Of a DNA stretch of 64,000 nt, positions 11,279 through 22,566 are shown one piece after another. The translations under genes and the position numbers were made by a program. The DNA comes from Planococcus citri (Eukaryota; Arthropoda; Insecta; Hemiptera; Pseudococcidae). Location: assembly GCF_950023065.1 (NCBI RefSeq), contig NC_088680.1, forward strand, positions 25,408,559 to 25,472,558, written 5' to 3'. Below the pieces are notes generated by a model. It saw only the letters and a program-made list of their open reading frames with translations. It was not told the origin of the DNA and made no database searches. Each line of letters starts with the position of its first letter. Within the stretch, counting starts at the first letter, position 1.

Positions 11279-11757
11279 CTGAAACAAAAAAAAAATAAAG
11301 TGGATTAGTCAATTATAAAATTATTAATCAATCAACAGATAGGTCATATCATATAATGAAATAATAATGGTCGAAGACCAAAGTAAGAAGTCCGACGATC
11401 TTGACTTTTAATAAAGAGCCACAAATGAATATTCACAAAAAAAGTATCATAAAAATCATAAAAATTGTAAAATTTTTTGTGAAAATTACTCAAAAATATC
11501 AAAAATATATGGATCGTCAGAAAACGACAAAAATTTGAGAAAACGTCTCATTTTGGTAAAATTTTGCACAGACTGCTTAGATTATTGAAAAATAGGTAGC
11601 AAGAATTAATCGAAAAATTTTCAAAATTGAATAGTAATTCTGTCAAAACTGCAGAAAGTGTCATAATATTTGTCAAATTAACCCCTCCCCCATAATTGAA
11701 AATTACTAGAACGACCCCCTCCCTCACACAAAAAAATTATCAAAATCAAATTTTGTT

Positions 11758-12603
11758 ATTTGGGGTCACTTTGATTAAAAAAAACACGTTTTGTGCTCTG
11801 TGCGGCGTTGAAAGATGTTTTCAGCAAAATTACACCATTCAGTGTGTAAAGTACCTAAAAACGAACCCTATGACTTTTTTTTAGCCTCAAAATTGCCCTC
11901 AAAGGCCCTATCAAAGTCACCCTCCAAATGGGGTCACTTTGATAGGGTCATTTTTTTTTCAAAAAATCAATTCTCACCACCTATAGACCTACCATGAAAA
12001 ATTTCATCAACTTTAGTCGAGTAGAAGTGATGATATTGTAGAAAAAGCGATAAAAGCCCCTGTATTTTCTCAATATTTTATAAAATTCAGTTTTTTAACA
12101 AAATTTTTAGATATTTAATAAAATACCATTACGACCTATCAAAATGGGATAAAATTTCACACTGAATCCGAAAATGGCATTGATTTTTACTTTAGTCTCA
12201 AAATTGAAATTTTTAGCCTCAAAAATTAAAAAATCAATGAACATCTCACTGAGAACAATGGACCAAAAGGATCGGAGGCACCTCATTTCCCAAGGAGTGT
12301 AGCTTTACGATTAACTACCAGCCAATGTTCTATTACATATTTGAATAAGTATACTACAACATCACTTTTGTTAAGTGATGGAAAATCTTGAAAAATTTCC
12401 ATTTTTAGAAAACTCGATTAAAAGCTTGGATGAAAATAATTATTTACCAACTCAACACTGTTATCGTATCAATTCAACATCAGTGTAACCATTTCGCTCG
12501 AAAAAAAAAATGTAATTCGACGTTTTACTCGCTCCACAGATCAAAACGTACAGAAAAGTAAGCTATATCAAAGTCACCCCGCAAAATCAAAGTCGCCCCA
12601 AAA
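11758..12603. mobile_element. Probable MITE with TTTGGGGTCACTTTGAT-like ends
   Basis: tggggtcactttgatt at 11761-11776 pairs with aatcaaagtcgcccca at 12585-12600 as terminal inverted repeats with one mismatch, and a second subterminal copy (tatcaaagtcacccc) lies at 12566-12580. Near 11908-11950 a stem ccctatcaaagtcaccc/ggggtcactttgataggg repeats the terminus as a hairpin, suggesting a nested or rearranged copy. No coding capacity and no clear target duplication. Confidence 0.5.
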
Positions 12604-15263
12604 TACTAGATATATAAAGTATTCTTTAATTTCAATCAAAATTATTTTTTTAAAAAATATACAAATGAACGCATTACTGAATTTTTTTATTTTTTCACTA
12701 CCTTTTTGACTAAATTCACTACTTTTTGACTACTTTCACAACCCATTTTTAAAATCATCACCTTTTCACTACTTTCACTACCAGTTGGATACTCTATTCG
12801 GTTTTAGGGATTTCAGACCATGCTCCTTCCAAAAATTGTTATCTGCTTAGCATCAGAGGCGAAAACCTCGAGTGGTTCCCTGGTCTGGTCAATATTTTTC
12901 AAAATGCAAGAACACCTTTTGAACAGCTGACCACCAAATTGAGCGAAACTAGATTAAAAGAGCATGTTTCGACTTACATAACCAAGATTTTAAAAGCTAA
13001 AATTAATATTAAGATTTTTGGCGAATGTTTGAGAATTTAAAAATTTAAAAAAACTTTCTTTATGAGAATTTTCCAACCATTAAATTTCAAGAAAAAATAA
13101 GGATATCAAAAACTATCACCATACTGAAGCCTACACAGAAACTTTCTATACATTTTTTTTTGCAGAAATTTCGAATAAAAAAATGAAAAATCCGCATAAA
13201 AAACCCAACCCAACCGACACCTTACCCAGGAGAATTGGTAATCGACCCGTCAATCCCATCAAAATACGAAAATCCCATCGCGTAAAAAATTTACGGACCA
13301 CGACGAAAAATCACAACCACCGGCGTCATAAACTGCTCAGTGTTCAAGGCCCGATAACACACCTCTGAGTAACCCTAATAAAAAAACAACCCTGCTCGCC
13401 AGCTTCTCCTCTATACGCGTTTAAATTTCGTTCAATTTTCTGGCAACCATAAAAAAACCGCACATTCGAACGTAATTCGACAATCCTATAATTTACCATC
13501 GCCATCGCTTTTGCTATATCGTGGTGGTCGTCAATCGCGAGGAGGCGATTTAATAAACGGATATGCAAATGATTGTGTAATTTGCGCCGCCACCTCATAC
13601 CCTTGCTTCTTCCACCTTTGCGTGCTATTTCAATAGAGGTACGAGTAAATTCTTCAATGTTAACCTTTTACATGGTGCACGACGACGTAGTATATACAAG
13701 GATTTACTCGTATAAACCTATTACAACAACGCGTACCCTTTTTTTTCTCTCGTCATCCCTGCACTCGTCTCCCTTCTTCTCGTTTTCACAACCATTTTAC
13801 TCGTATGCTTATCGTATAGTATACTTTGGAAATTACACCAACCAACGTCAATAAACCGCGTAGAATATAAATTTTTACAGAATTGATATTCGAAATGGTA
13901 TACTTAGAATATACGTAAACGTTCAAAAAACGCTGCTCTATGGCACGTTTGTTGTACCTTCTATGACCCCCTGCCTTTCGTCTCTCTCTCTGTCAGGTTG
14001 CTTTAGCTTTTCTCTCTTTTTCTCGTCCATGCACTTTTACCTACGTACAATTTCCGGAAACCTCTTATTTATAAAATTACTCTTGTTAAAAGAAGCGTTC
14101 GCTTAACGCCTGCTATACGATTTCTTAACATGCTATATTGTGTTGTAATACTCGAATAGGCAGAAGTACAAGTAGAGGTACAAGTACACACTACACACGA
14201 TGTGTAGGCAGGCAGCCTAAGCTCTCTATACGTACATCGTGCCGTACACTTAGGTACATTTAGGCAACGTCTCGACAAAGTCAACGTTCTAGACATTGCG
14301 TTTTGTGAGCTAAATTGAATCAGAAAATGACGCGAACATTTTCGTGATATGTACTACACAAACAAATGTACGAGAGTACCTACCTACTACCTACCTAGTA
14401 CCTACATAACCAACACACGCAGCACCATTTACATCGCTCTCCGATTCCTCCTCCCGGAAACCCCCATCTCGAGGGATACGAGGGTGTACATGGGGAGGAA
14501 TATACCAATACGTAAATTCTTTTCACGAGCATATCGAGCTCTTACACTTTTTTTTTATATGTTATGTTCTCTTTACTTTACTCGTGTAATACACTCGATG
14601 GAAAAAAGTACTTTTTATTCGAATCAATGTCGTCATTTTCGCCCTCCCCAACCCCTCCCGCGCTTTTTTCCTCGCATCTATCTCTTGGGCTATTCTACAT
14701 TGTACGTCCTTCTACGTATAGACATTTTTCAAATGCGTTTTCCCGCAGCATCTTTCTCTATACCATCGACGAGTTCCTCTTTACCCGGTCGTCCATGCTG
14801 GATGAGTTCTTCTCTCGAGCACCTCTGTCTTCATCTCTCTTGGGCCTCGGATGGTTTCTATTTCTTTCTTTTATCAAATACGAGATCGTTTTTCATGTTC
14901 GAATTCGAAGGTTTTATGTACTTTATTTTTTCTTTCCTCCTTTCTTTTTTCCTATTACAGACGATGAAGAAGACGACGCCGACGTCGTTCGTTTCTACTG
15001 CTTTAACATAGAGATTAACTTGCACACGTGGGAAGAAGTTGAGCTCAAAATTTTTTCGTGAAAATTGAGATTTTTTCAACGATCTGTGTGACGACGAAAT
15101 CGGATGCTTAAATTATTATTTTCTTAATGGACAAAAATGATATCAAAAGGCGCTTGAAATTCGAAAATTTTCAAAATTTATTTTCAATAAGGATTTTTAG
15201 AACCCTTGCTCTTTCTGCTTCTTCATTTCTAGTAAAAAGCTGATACCTTTTTCACTGATGTTT
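12604..15263. other. Apparently unique non-coding sequence
   Basis: 12690-12785 is a short run of cactactttttgac-like phrases. 13180-15060 is less repetitive and CpG-containing, with pyrimidine-rich segments. Overlapping frames of 220 and 165 codons at 14349-15061 have low-complexity composition (F, S, L, Y runs) and no recognisable domain, so I do not call them genes. Confidence 0.5.
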
Positions 15264-15646
15264 GTGTCATTTCACGTCAATTCGTCCAAAAAGTAATAGG
15301 TAAAGGGGGGGGGAATTGGCGATTTTTTTTGAAATTTTTCCTGTGGAAAGACCTTCCGAAGGGATGACCAATGGCGCAAATCGCAGCCCTCTAGCCCTTT
15401 TTTAAAGGCTGCTAGGGGGTGTCAAAGTTGTCAGTAAACTTTTTTCAATTTTCCCCAATCCGCACCTGGCGGTGGGGGTATTTTATTATTAAAGAAAAAA
15501 ACAATCTTAGACTAAGGGATACTACTAGAATAAACATATGTATATAAATATAATTATAGCTTCACCCCAAGTCTAAGCAGGGGAGAGAGGGGAAGGGGGA
15601 AAGTGAGACGGATTGTCCACCGTGACCCAAACCCCAAGGGAGTTGT

Positions 15647-15850
15647 CTAAGGCCCAGTTGTCACTTCCCAGGTTTCATTTCCACACATACCTGTTCCAAT
15701 CACGACTGAGTCCCCAACCTGTCTCGGGGTGAAGTTTGAAGGGGGAGTGATTTTGCCAAGGGGTGATCCCAACAAGTTAGGTCCCCTAGTTATTACCACA
15801 ATGTTTATGTGGACTTTTGTGGGGCAGTCGGTGCACTTGCTTAGGGCTTC
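15647..15850 (-). pseudogene. Open 68-codon stretch downstream of the macro-domain pseudogene, function unknown
   Basis: On the minus strand this segment reads without stops and has protein-like composition, beginning EALSKCTDCPTKVHINIVV and ending near GNETWEVTTGP before a TAG. It has no upstream ATG in frame and lies in the same frame as the intact part of the macro-domain frame, about 220 nt further on. It could be the decayed C-terminal part of the same protein or a second gene of the element. I do not recognise a family. Confidence 0.3.
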
Positions 15851-16004
15851 TCACCAACTGCCCACAAGAAAAGATTGTTTTCTATACCTATTATAAGTTT
15901 AGTATTTATGTACAAGTATAGATAAATATTATAGTAAATTTTAGGATTATCTCAAGATCCAGGTAAATTTGGTCCTGTGTATTTTTGACATCTTGTTCAG
16001 ATAG

Positions 16005-16476
16005 TCACGCTTTCATGTTTGGTGGGAGGTGCAAACTCTCAGAGTCACTGTAAGGCCCTTGTTTAACTAGTGGCCATTCAAGTTGGTCCAAGCCCACCCT
16101 AATCTTGGTACTGTGATTTTTGTGATGTTTAGCTCAACGCATTTGGCTGCCAGAGCTTTCATTGTTCGTACAAAGTCTCCTATTGTTAGCTTGTCCTGGT
16201 GTCTTTCTTTGGTTACTGCATATAAAACATAGTTCCCTTTGCTGTATATCTCCACCACATCACCCACTTTGGCACCCCTTGACTTTAGAGTGTCAACATT
16301 GCCGAAAGCTCATCTGAATTTGACCGCTATGCCCTTACTCATCTCGAAATCCCTGCTAACACAATGCGCCGAGGCATACTCTGGGATTTGCAGCATTAGG
16401 TCATCTTCTAGTTCTTCTATCGTAAATACTCCATTTGATCTTACTGATATTATACGTCCCCAGTTGTCCCTCCACA
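16005..16476 (-). pseudogene. Macro-domain (ADP-ribose-binding, OARD1-like) pseudogene inside the foldback element
   Basis: The minus strand from an ATG at 16476 reads through family landmarks in order: an AHCVSRDFEMSKGIAVKFR segment (the ADP-ribose-binding loop of Poa1p/OARD1-type macro domains normally has AHCVS-D--M-KGIA--F), then KVGDVVEIY, YVLYAVTKERHQDK, and KITVPRLG. Two lesions are visible. A TGA interrupts right after the KGIAVKFR segment, at the position of a usual Arg in RRFG. At the end, after PRLG, the conserved Gly-Cys-Gly-Leu-Asp motif is lost by an apparent one-base deletion; in the next frame a GLDQLEW-like continuation is readable to a stop at 16005-16007. Family members of this type remove ADP-ribose or O-acetyl-ADP-ribose groups. 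This copy cannot make the full domain. The frame from 16267 to 16067 alone is open for 66 codons. Confidence 0.8.
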
Positions 16477-16490
16477 TCTTTGCATCGCGT

Positions 16491-16573
16491 TACTCGATAA
16501 CCGCGATACCTACAAAAATGGGACTTTTTCTAATAGTTAGGGGTCATTTTGGTAGGTATCACGGTTATCGAGT
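16491..16573. repeat. Hairpin of about 83 bp
   Basis: tactcgataaccgcgatacc at about 16491-16510 pairs with ggtatcacggttatcgagta at 16554-16573, with one or two mismatches. The inner part (aaaatgggac versus ggtcatttt) also partly pairs. It lies just upstream of the macro-domain pseudogene start and may be a small nested foldback. Confidence 0.7.
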
Positions 16574-16600
16574 AATACACTGCCGAAATGGATGATAATA

Positions 16601-17320
16601 TCGCACCTCGGGAGTAATAAAGTAACATCTAAAAAAAAATTGATTTTGATGTTTTTGCATTTTTGGGGTTTGTATGACCCCCCTCAACCAAAAATAACAC
16701 TTTGAGTTAGGTACATTATCTAGATCTTGTAAAAAATACAAATGGCCTAACTCAAAATCCCAACAACATTGCAACTTTTTTGGAGTTATAAGGGTATATC
16801 ACAAAAAACTCCACCTTTTTTGAGCAAATTTCGTACATACAAAGTGTTAACAAACAGTTTTGATTGTTTTGAATGTTTGTCAGATAGAAGTAGTCCCAAG
16901 AAGTGCATTTTTTATTGGTTTGTACCAAATGGAAAAATTTTTTTAAATTGATCACTTTTCAGAAAAATGAATTTGCACATATCATGAAATTTTAGTTTTT
17001 TGAGAAAAACTCAAAAACTAAGCACTCTAGAAAAAAACTAACGACATTATGTCGATTGGAAATTTAATTCCACATCATCTTTAATAAAAGGTTATAACTC
17101 AAAATGTTTTCCAAACATTGAAATATGTCCTCTTTAAGATTTTATTTTTCAAAGTGTTCATATGCTAAATGAAGGTAGGATACCAGATCTTTAAAATGAG
17201 GTGCTATTCATTCCTCACAATTACATAATTAGAAGTTGATAAAAATAATGAATCAAGTAAATCACTCTCCTGTAAAATTTCACTTTTTTGAAATGTAACC
17301 TTATTACTCCCGAGGTGCGA
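16601..17320. mobile_element. MITE with TCGCACCTCGGGAGTAATAA ends and TA target duplication
   Basis: Terminal inverted repeats of about 30 bp begin TCGCACCTCGGGAGTAATAA at 16601 and end with the complement at 17320, flanked by TA at 16599-16600 and 17321-17322. Length is 720 bp with no reading frame of note. TA flanks suggest Tc1/mariner-type mobilisation. It is nested in the macro-carrying foldback and so is younger than it. Confidence 0.75.
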
Positions 17321-17496
17321 TATATTGTCAAGTTTACTAAAAACTTTGACACCCCCTAGCAGCCTTTAAAAAAAGGCTAGAGGGCTGCGATTTGCGCCAT
17401 TGGTCATCCCTTCGGAAGGTATTTCTACAGAAAAATTTTTAAAAAAATCGCCGACCCCTCTAACCACTTCTTGGTCCAATTGACATGGAATGACCC

Positions 17497-18889
17497 ATTT
17501 GGCAATTAATTAAAATGAAGGGCTGCATAAAAGGTCAAAATTTTCGGACTTTTTTCGCGATCTAGTCGCAGTCAGATTCACAAATAGAACGCTTGAACTT
17601 TTTTCAGTGATTCTACGAGTAAAACCGAGCTTCGTTCTATCAATCGGAACTTTTGAAACAATAGTTGAAACACAACTTTTTTTTGGCAAATTTTACGACT
17701 GCTTCTCGATTTTTACAACCCGAAGATTTTTATTTCTTTTTTATAGCTTCCATCACTATACTATTCTTCAAAGAAATCACCGTTGAATTTTCAAACCCCA
17801 CAATAAGTACGTATTCGAAAAAACTCCTCATTTTTCCACATTCCAATCAACCTTTCATTACTCATCGTTTTCCACATTAAAAACCCACACAGCCAACTAA
17901 TAACCAATGTAAAACTACACGACCACGCGAAAATGCGTCAAACTGGTCAAATTACTCGGTCGTCTAGAAAAATACCAACACGAGCGAGATAATCGAGTAC
18001 ACAGACGACGAGCTTTGATCATAATGATAGTAAAACTAAAAATACATAGTGTATAACTCGGGCAAGGCAAGGCAAAGGCAAAGGAAAGGAAACCATACGA
18101 ACACGTCGAGAAGCACACATACTATATGGTACTCTCAGACAGCCAATGTTCTGTCGCAAATACGAGACCAACTTACGACAGGCAGGCGAAATGAAAGAAG
18201 GCAAACTTCTCTTTAAATGGAGGTACTTTTGAAATAGCAGAAAATGGATGGAAACGTGCCCGACATAAAGTTTTTCATTAAAGTAAATTACATCACAACT
18301 GTACGTCTCACTCGTTCTTTCTCGCTTCTTCCTTTTTCGATTATTTCGCTTTCGCCTTCTTCATCGCATACGACAGCTTTTCGCTATTCTCTATCCCCCG
18401 CACTGACCCCCCACCCTTAAAGTATACCAGAACTATATGTGTATAGTATACCTACAACATGAGATTCTTGTACGCGTCTTGTCGCAGAGTATTCGTGCGT
18501 TCTTCGTGTACCTACTGTACTCGCCTTGTAATACCTCAGGGTGACATTGCGATGCGCCTTTGTATCGTATATTTTCTCGTCTGCCATATGTAGGCCGATA
18601 TTTTCTCGTGTTTTTGACCCATCTACTTCTTGCAGTTATCTCTTCATCTCCTCGGATAATTTTTTCACAACTTGATTTACTAGTCTGTGTGAGCTCTGGT
18701 TTATCGCGAATGTTTCATTTATAGCCCATGAGCGAAAACATATTTTTAGAATGCGTAAAACATCATCAAAATTACATAACGTGATGCAAAAATTTACTGA
18801 AATTTTTGAAAAATGAGCCACCATCCCAAACAAAATAGTTTGAAAGTAAAAACCAGATGAAAGATTGTTTCATAAAACTTGTCATTATT
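17497..18889. other. Apparently unique non-coding sequence
   Basis: No repeat family or exon is recognised. A (A)GGCAAAGG run lies at 18060-18090. Confidence 0.5.
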
Positions 18890-20115
18890 ACCAATCCATC
18901 AACAAAAATTAAACTTGATTCTTTGGCGAACGATTTGCTCAAAAATGACAAATCATTCGAGAACGACTAATTACATGGAAATCAAATTAGAGAATACACG
19001 TTAAGACAAAATGAAACATTCTTTAATTCGTCAATTAAAATTGGGAATGATTCGTTCACGAACCACTAGCTCAGAGAAGAAAATCCTTCGCGAACGAATG
19101 AATCAGCAAAAAATCAAACAAGATATAATAAATGCATTAGCCGACGAAACTCTTCAGTTTTAGCCCTGACATGAAAAATATGCTCAATTTATTTGCGAAC
19201 GATTAGCTCAAACGGAAAAAATCGTTCGCGAATGAATAAATTACTGAAAAATTACATTTGGTGTTCGCGAACGATTTGCTCATAGAATGAAAATCGTTCG
19301 CGAACGATGAATCACTGAAAAAACTGAATTAGGTACACATAAATGGATCAAATGATTAAACTTGACACTTTGAGTTCAAACATAAAAAAACTGAACTGAA
19401 CTCGTTCGCGAACGATTTGTTCAAAGAATGAAAATCGTTCGTGAACAATCAATCACTAGAAATTTAAACCATGTAGGCATCGGTTGATAAAACTTGATAT
19501 TTTTTTGCACCAACATCAAAAACTGTGCTCGAACTCGTTCGCGAACGAATGAATCACTGAGAAAACTGAATTAGGTACATATAAATGAATCGAATGATGG
19601 AACTTGACACTTTGAATTCAAACATCAAAAATCGAACTCGAACTCGTTCGCGAACGATTTGCTCGAAGAATGAAAATCGTTCGCGAACGAATGAATCACT
19701 GAAAAAAACTGAATTAAGTACATATAAATGAATCAAATGATGAAACCTGACACTTTGAGTTCAAACATCAAAAAACCCACTTCAATTCGTTCGCGAACGA
19801 TTTGCTCAGGGTATGAAAATCGTTCGCGAATGAATGAATCGCTGAAAAATTGAATTCAGCAAAGGTGAATGAAATGACATTTTGTCCGGACATCAAACAA
19901 TAAATTCAATTCGTTCGAGAACGATTTGTTGAGAAGAAAAAAATTCGTTCGCGAACGAGTGAATCACTGAAAAATAAAATTAGGTAATGATGACATCACT
20001 AAACTTGACAGTTTAAGTCCTGTCATCAGCAACTGGACACAGTTCTTTCGTGAATGATTTGTTCAGAATCAACAAATTATTCGAGAACGACTGAATCACT
20101 GCTAAATAAAATCTA
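18890..20115. repeat. Tandem array of paired TCGTTCGCGAACGA palindromes
   Basis: About nine units of roughly 110-145 bp. Each typically carries two copies of the 14 bp palindrome TCGTTCGCGAACGA, or close variants, about 33 bp apart: the first followed by tttgctc, the second preceded by gaatgaaaa and followed by atgaatcactgaaaaa. Palindrome starts include 19264, 19293, 19402, 19434, 19535 (single), 19644, 19677, 19787, 19820, 19911 and 19945; diverged copies lie at about 18921, 18953, 19050, 19085, 19193, 19221, 20043 and 20077. The spacer between pairs (gaattaggtacatataaatg, aacttgacactttgagttc) is also repeated. The palindromes are better conserved than the spacers. No coding potential. Confidence 0.93.
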
Positions 20116-22566
20116 GCAAAAACCTTACACCATTCATCTGCTACCAAAGGACGAGTCACCGTCAGTGAAAAACCAATGAAATCGATTTCTTACCCTCTGA
20201 TCATCCCTCATCCCCTCATTCCCTTCGTCACATACACAGTAAAATTACACGCATCATCCAATTCATTTCTAATTAAGATGAACTTCGATAATATAGTAGC
20301 AAACGAACTCAGCCAAAATTATACCCCATTGATACGAGTAAAAAAAAGCAACAAAAAAAAAATACAAAAAAAGAAAAGAAAAAACTTGAACGAAATAAAA
20401 AATGAAAAAAATTTCATCCAACTTCTGTCAAATGGCTTTTCAAACGAAAAACAAGCTACGTTCGAAAAAGCTCGAGGAGTTCGCAGCACGAAGAGAAAGA
20501 CGAAACGAGGAAAAAAATACCAGCAGATTAGAAGATAGTAATCAACGAGTCCTATCGCTTCCATAAGGTTTAACAAAACATCACGGAGAAGAGAAGAAAA
20601 CAGTTAACAGTCTTCGCAAAAATGAAGAAAATATATTGCCAATTGCAACACTACCGATAACCAAATACGTTTCCTCGTTCGAAACGCTTGGCTTTCTGAC
20701 AAAGATGAAGTTCGCTCCGTTCCATATACACGTATAGGTATTTTTCCAACCTTCTTCCAAGAGCAAGGCAAAAATTGCCTTGCCTCGCTCGCCACTCATA
20801 CCAATAACCAATTGGACGAGAACGAAGACCATATTTAGTATAAAGGAACGGAAATCAGCAAAGCGGAGGGGGAGAAGGCTTGTACCTATAGAATTGAAAA
20901 TTCGATTTTCTCTTTTCGTTTCTCGTTTATTATTAAATTTTCATTATTATTTTTTGATTTCGGCGACGACGACCTTCTTTCGATGGTTTGGCGAACAGCT
21001 CTCTCACTAAGAATGAAATCCCTACGTCGAAGAGAGAAAAATTCCACTCAGATATAAAATTACGTAGATTCCTTTTCCTAGTATAGGTAAAGGTATATAT
21101 TATAATAATAGAGGAATTGAGAATTTAAATTCTCGTCATTTTTTACCTCGTTCTCTACTCTTTTAATTATACCTCAAATACTCTCCTAAAACTCTTCAAC
21201 TTTGATTCTATCCTTTTTTCTTTTTTTCGACATCAAAAACCCATCATATTACTCTTCACGAGCACCGCACAACAATACACGAGAACTGTAAGTATATAGC
21301 GACGAGAAGCTTACGCGGTTAAAAAGCTTACGAGTAGTTTTGTGTAAAAGTCGAGCTTTTCCTTGCCGGCGCGGCGAAGCTATGCTGTTAATTCGAAACA
21401 ACGTAATGTGTACGCATCGAATGAACGAAAGAAAAGGGATGACTTTAGCGAATGAAAAATATTTTCTAAAAGTAGTTCGACATCTAGCGGAAAGTAATAA
21501 TGTCAGCATCAATATTTGTCGGCTAGAACAAAACACCCTATCAATAAGTCAAGAGGCTTTCTGACTTCTACTATCTACCAATTTCACTTTCTATCCTTAC
21601 CGCCCACCTGCTATTCCCTTATCGCAGACATTACTTTACCATTCTGTTCTCTTCTTTACCATTACTTTACAATATGTCAAAAGTACCGGGGATAATCCAA
21701 TGTTCGCACACATACATTTTAAAGAATACGTATGTACAAAAGTGTGCTGGTATACGCGCGTCATCTGCCCCTCCCCCCGGCCCCCTGACGCCACCGTCGC
21801 CATCCTTGGCACGTCGACATCGTATCCTGCTTTTTTCTCTCTTTCATTCTGCACTTTACAACGAATTCCCAGCATCACCTCTATATATTGTATAGATGTA
21901 TTCTACCATCTCTATCGCATCTCTTTTCATGTTCGACGCTCTTGTCTGACAGTTTATTTTCTTTAACCTCGAACATTTTAAAACAATGCTAAGGGTTTTG
22001 CTTACTTACCTCTCGTTCTATCTTTCGCGCTTATTTTTGATTCAATAAATAATCCGTACATAAACGAAACATCTCTCGATACCAACGAGTGTTGTAAAAT
22101 TCATATTTTTACAAGCCACCTAGTGTATAACTTGCTTGTGTGTTGGAATTGAGATTTTTTTATAGCCTGAAATCCGCAAGTTGGCAGCCTTACTTATATC
22201 AATTTTTTCTTTCTCTCGATTTTTAGGTACCTAACTTGAAACATTCTTTTTGTTCGAATGCATGAAAAAATATATTTAAAAATTTTCAGTCGAAAAAAAA
22301 AGGAAATACTGAATCATTCCAAAAGGTGGTCAATGAAGAAAAATGATAAAAACAAGCGAATGGGAATGGATAACCTGAAATGAGATGACGTCCAGTTCAT
22401 AAGCGTCCTTGAATACAAACTCATCCATGTGTATCGCACTCCTAGAACCATTTCTTTAAATTTTGTATTCGTGAGGGAGGAGGAAGGGGGTGCTAGGAGA
22501 CTTGGACAAAGTTCAATAAAAAAATTGAGGTCGTACTCGTTTTCGGCGCCTCCAAAAACATTATCA
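20116..22566. other. Apparently unique non-coding sequence
   Basis: No gene is supported. A 120-codon lysine/asparagine-rich frame at 20176-20538 is low complexity and not called. CpG-containing blocks occur near 20690-21050 and 21250-21480. Confidence 0.5.

Larger units (their letters stand above)
15264..17496. mobile_element. Foldback element carrying a broken macro-domain gene
   Basis: Long terminal inverted repeats of about 170 bp (15264-15440 and 17331-17496) match closely, including ccttccgaagggatgacc, caatggcgcaaatcgcagcc and agggggtgtcaaag. The interior holds a minus-strand macro-domain pseudogene (16005-16476), a further open stretch of 68 codons at 15647-15850 on the minus strand, a hairpin at 16491-16573 and a nested MITE at 16601-17320. 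No transposase is seen and no target duplication is obvious, so the mode of movement is unknown. The unit may be a captured gene between transposon ends. Confidence 0.75.

Noticed and set aside
14349..15061. Overlapping frames of 220 and 165 codons on the plus strand
   Set aside because: Composition is pyrimidine-run driven (F, S, L, Y), two frames are open at once, and no domain or splice context supports them.
18890..20115. CRISPR-like array
   Set aside because: The repeats are long, diverged and spaced by repeated, not unique, sequence; the genome is eukaryotic.
20176..20538. 120-codon frame rich in K and N
   Set aside because: Poly-A-rich low complexity; no recognisable family.
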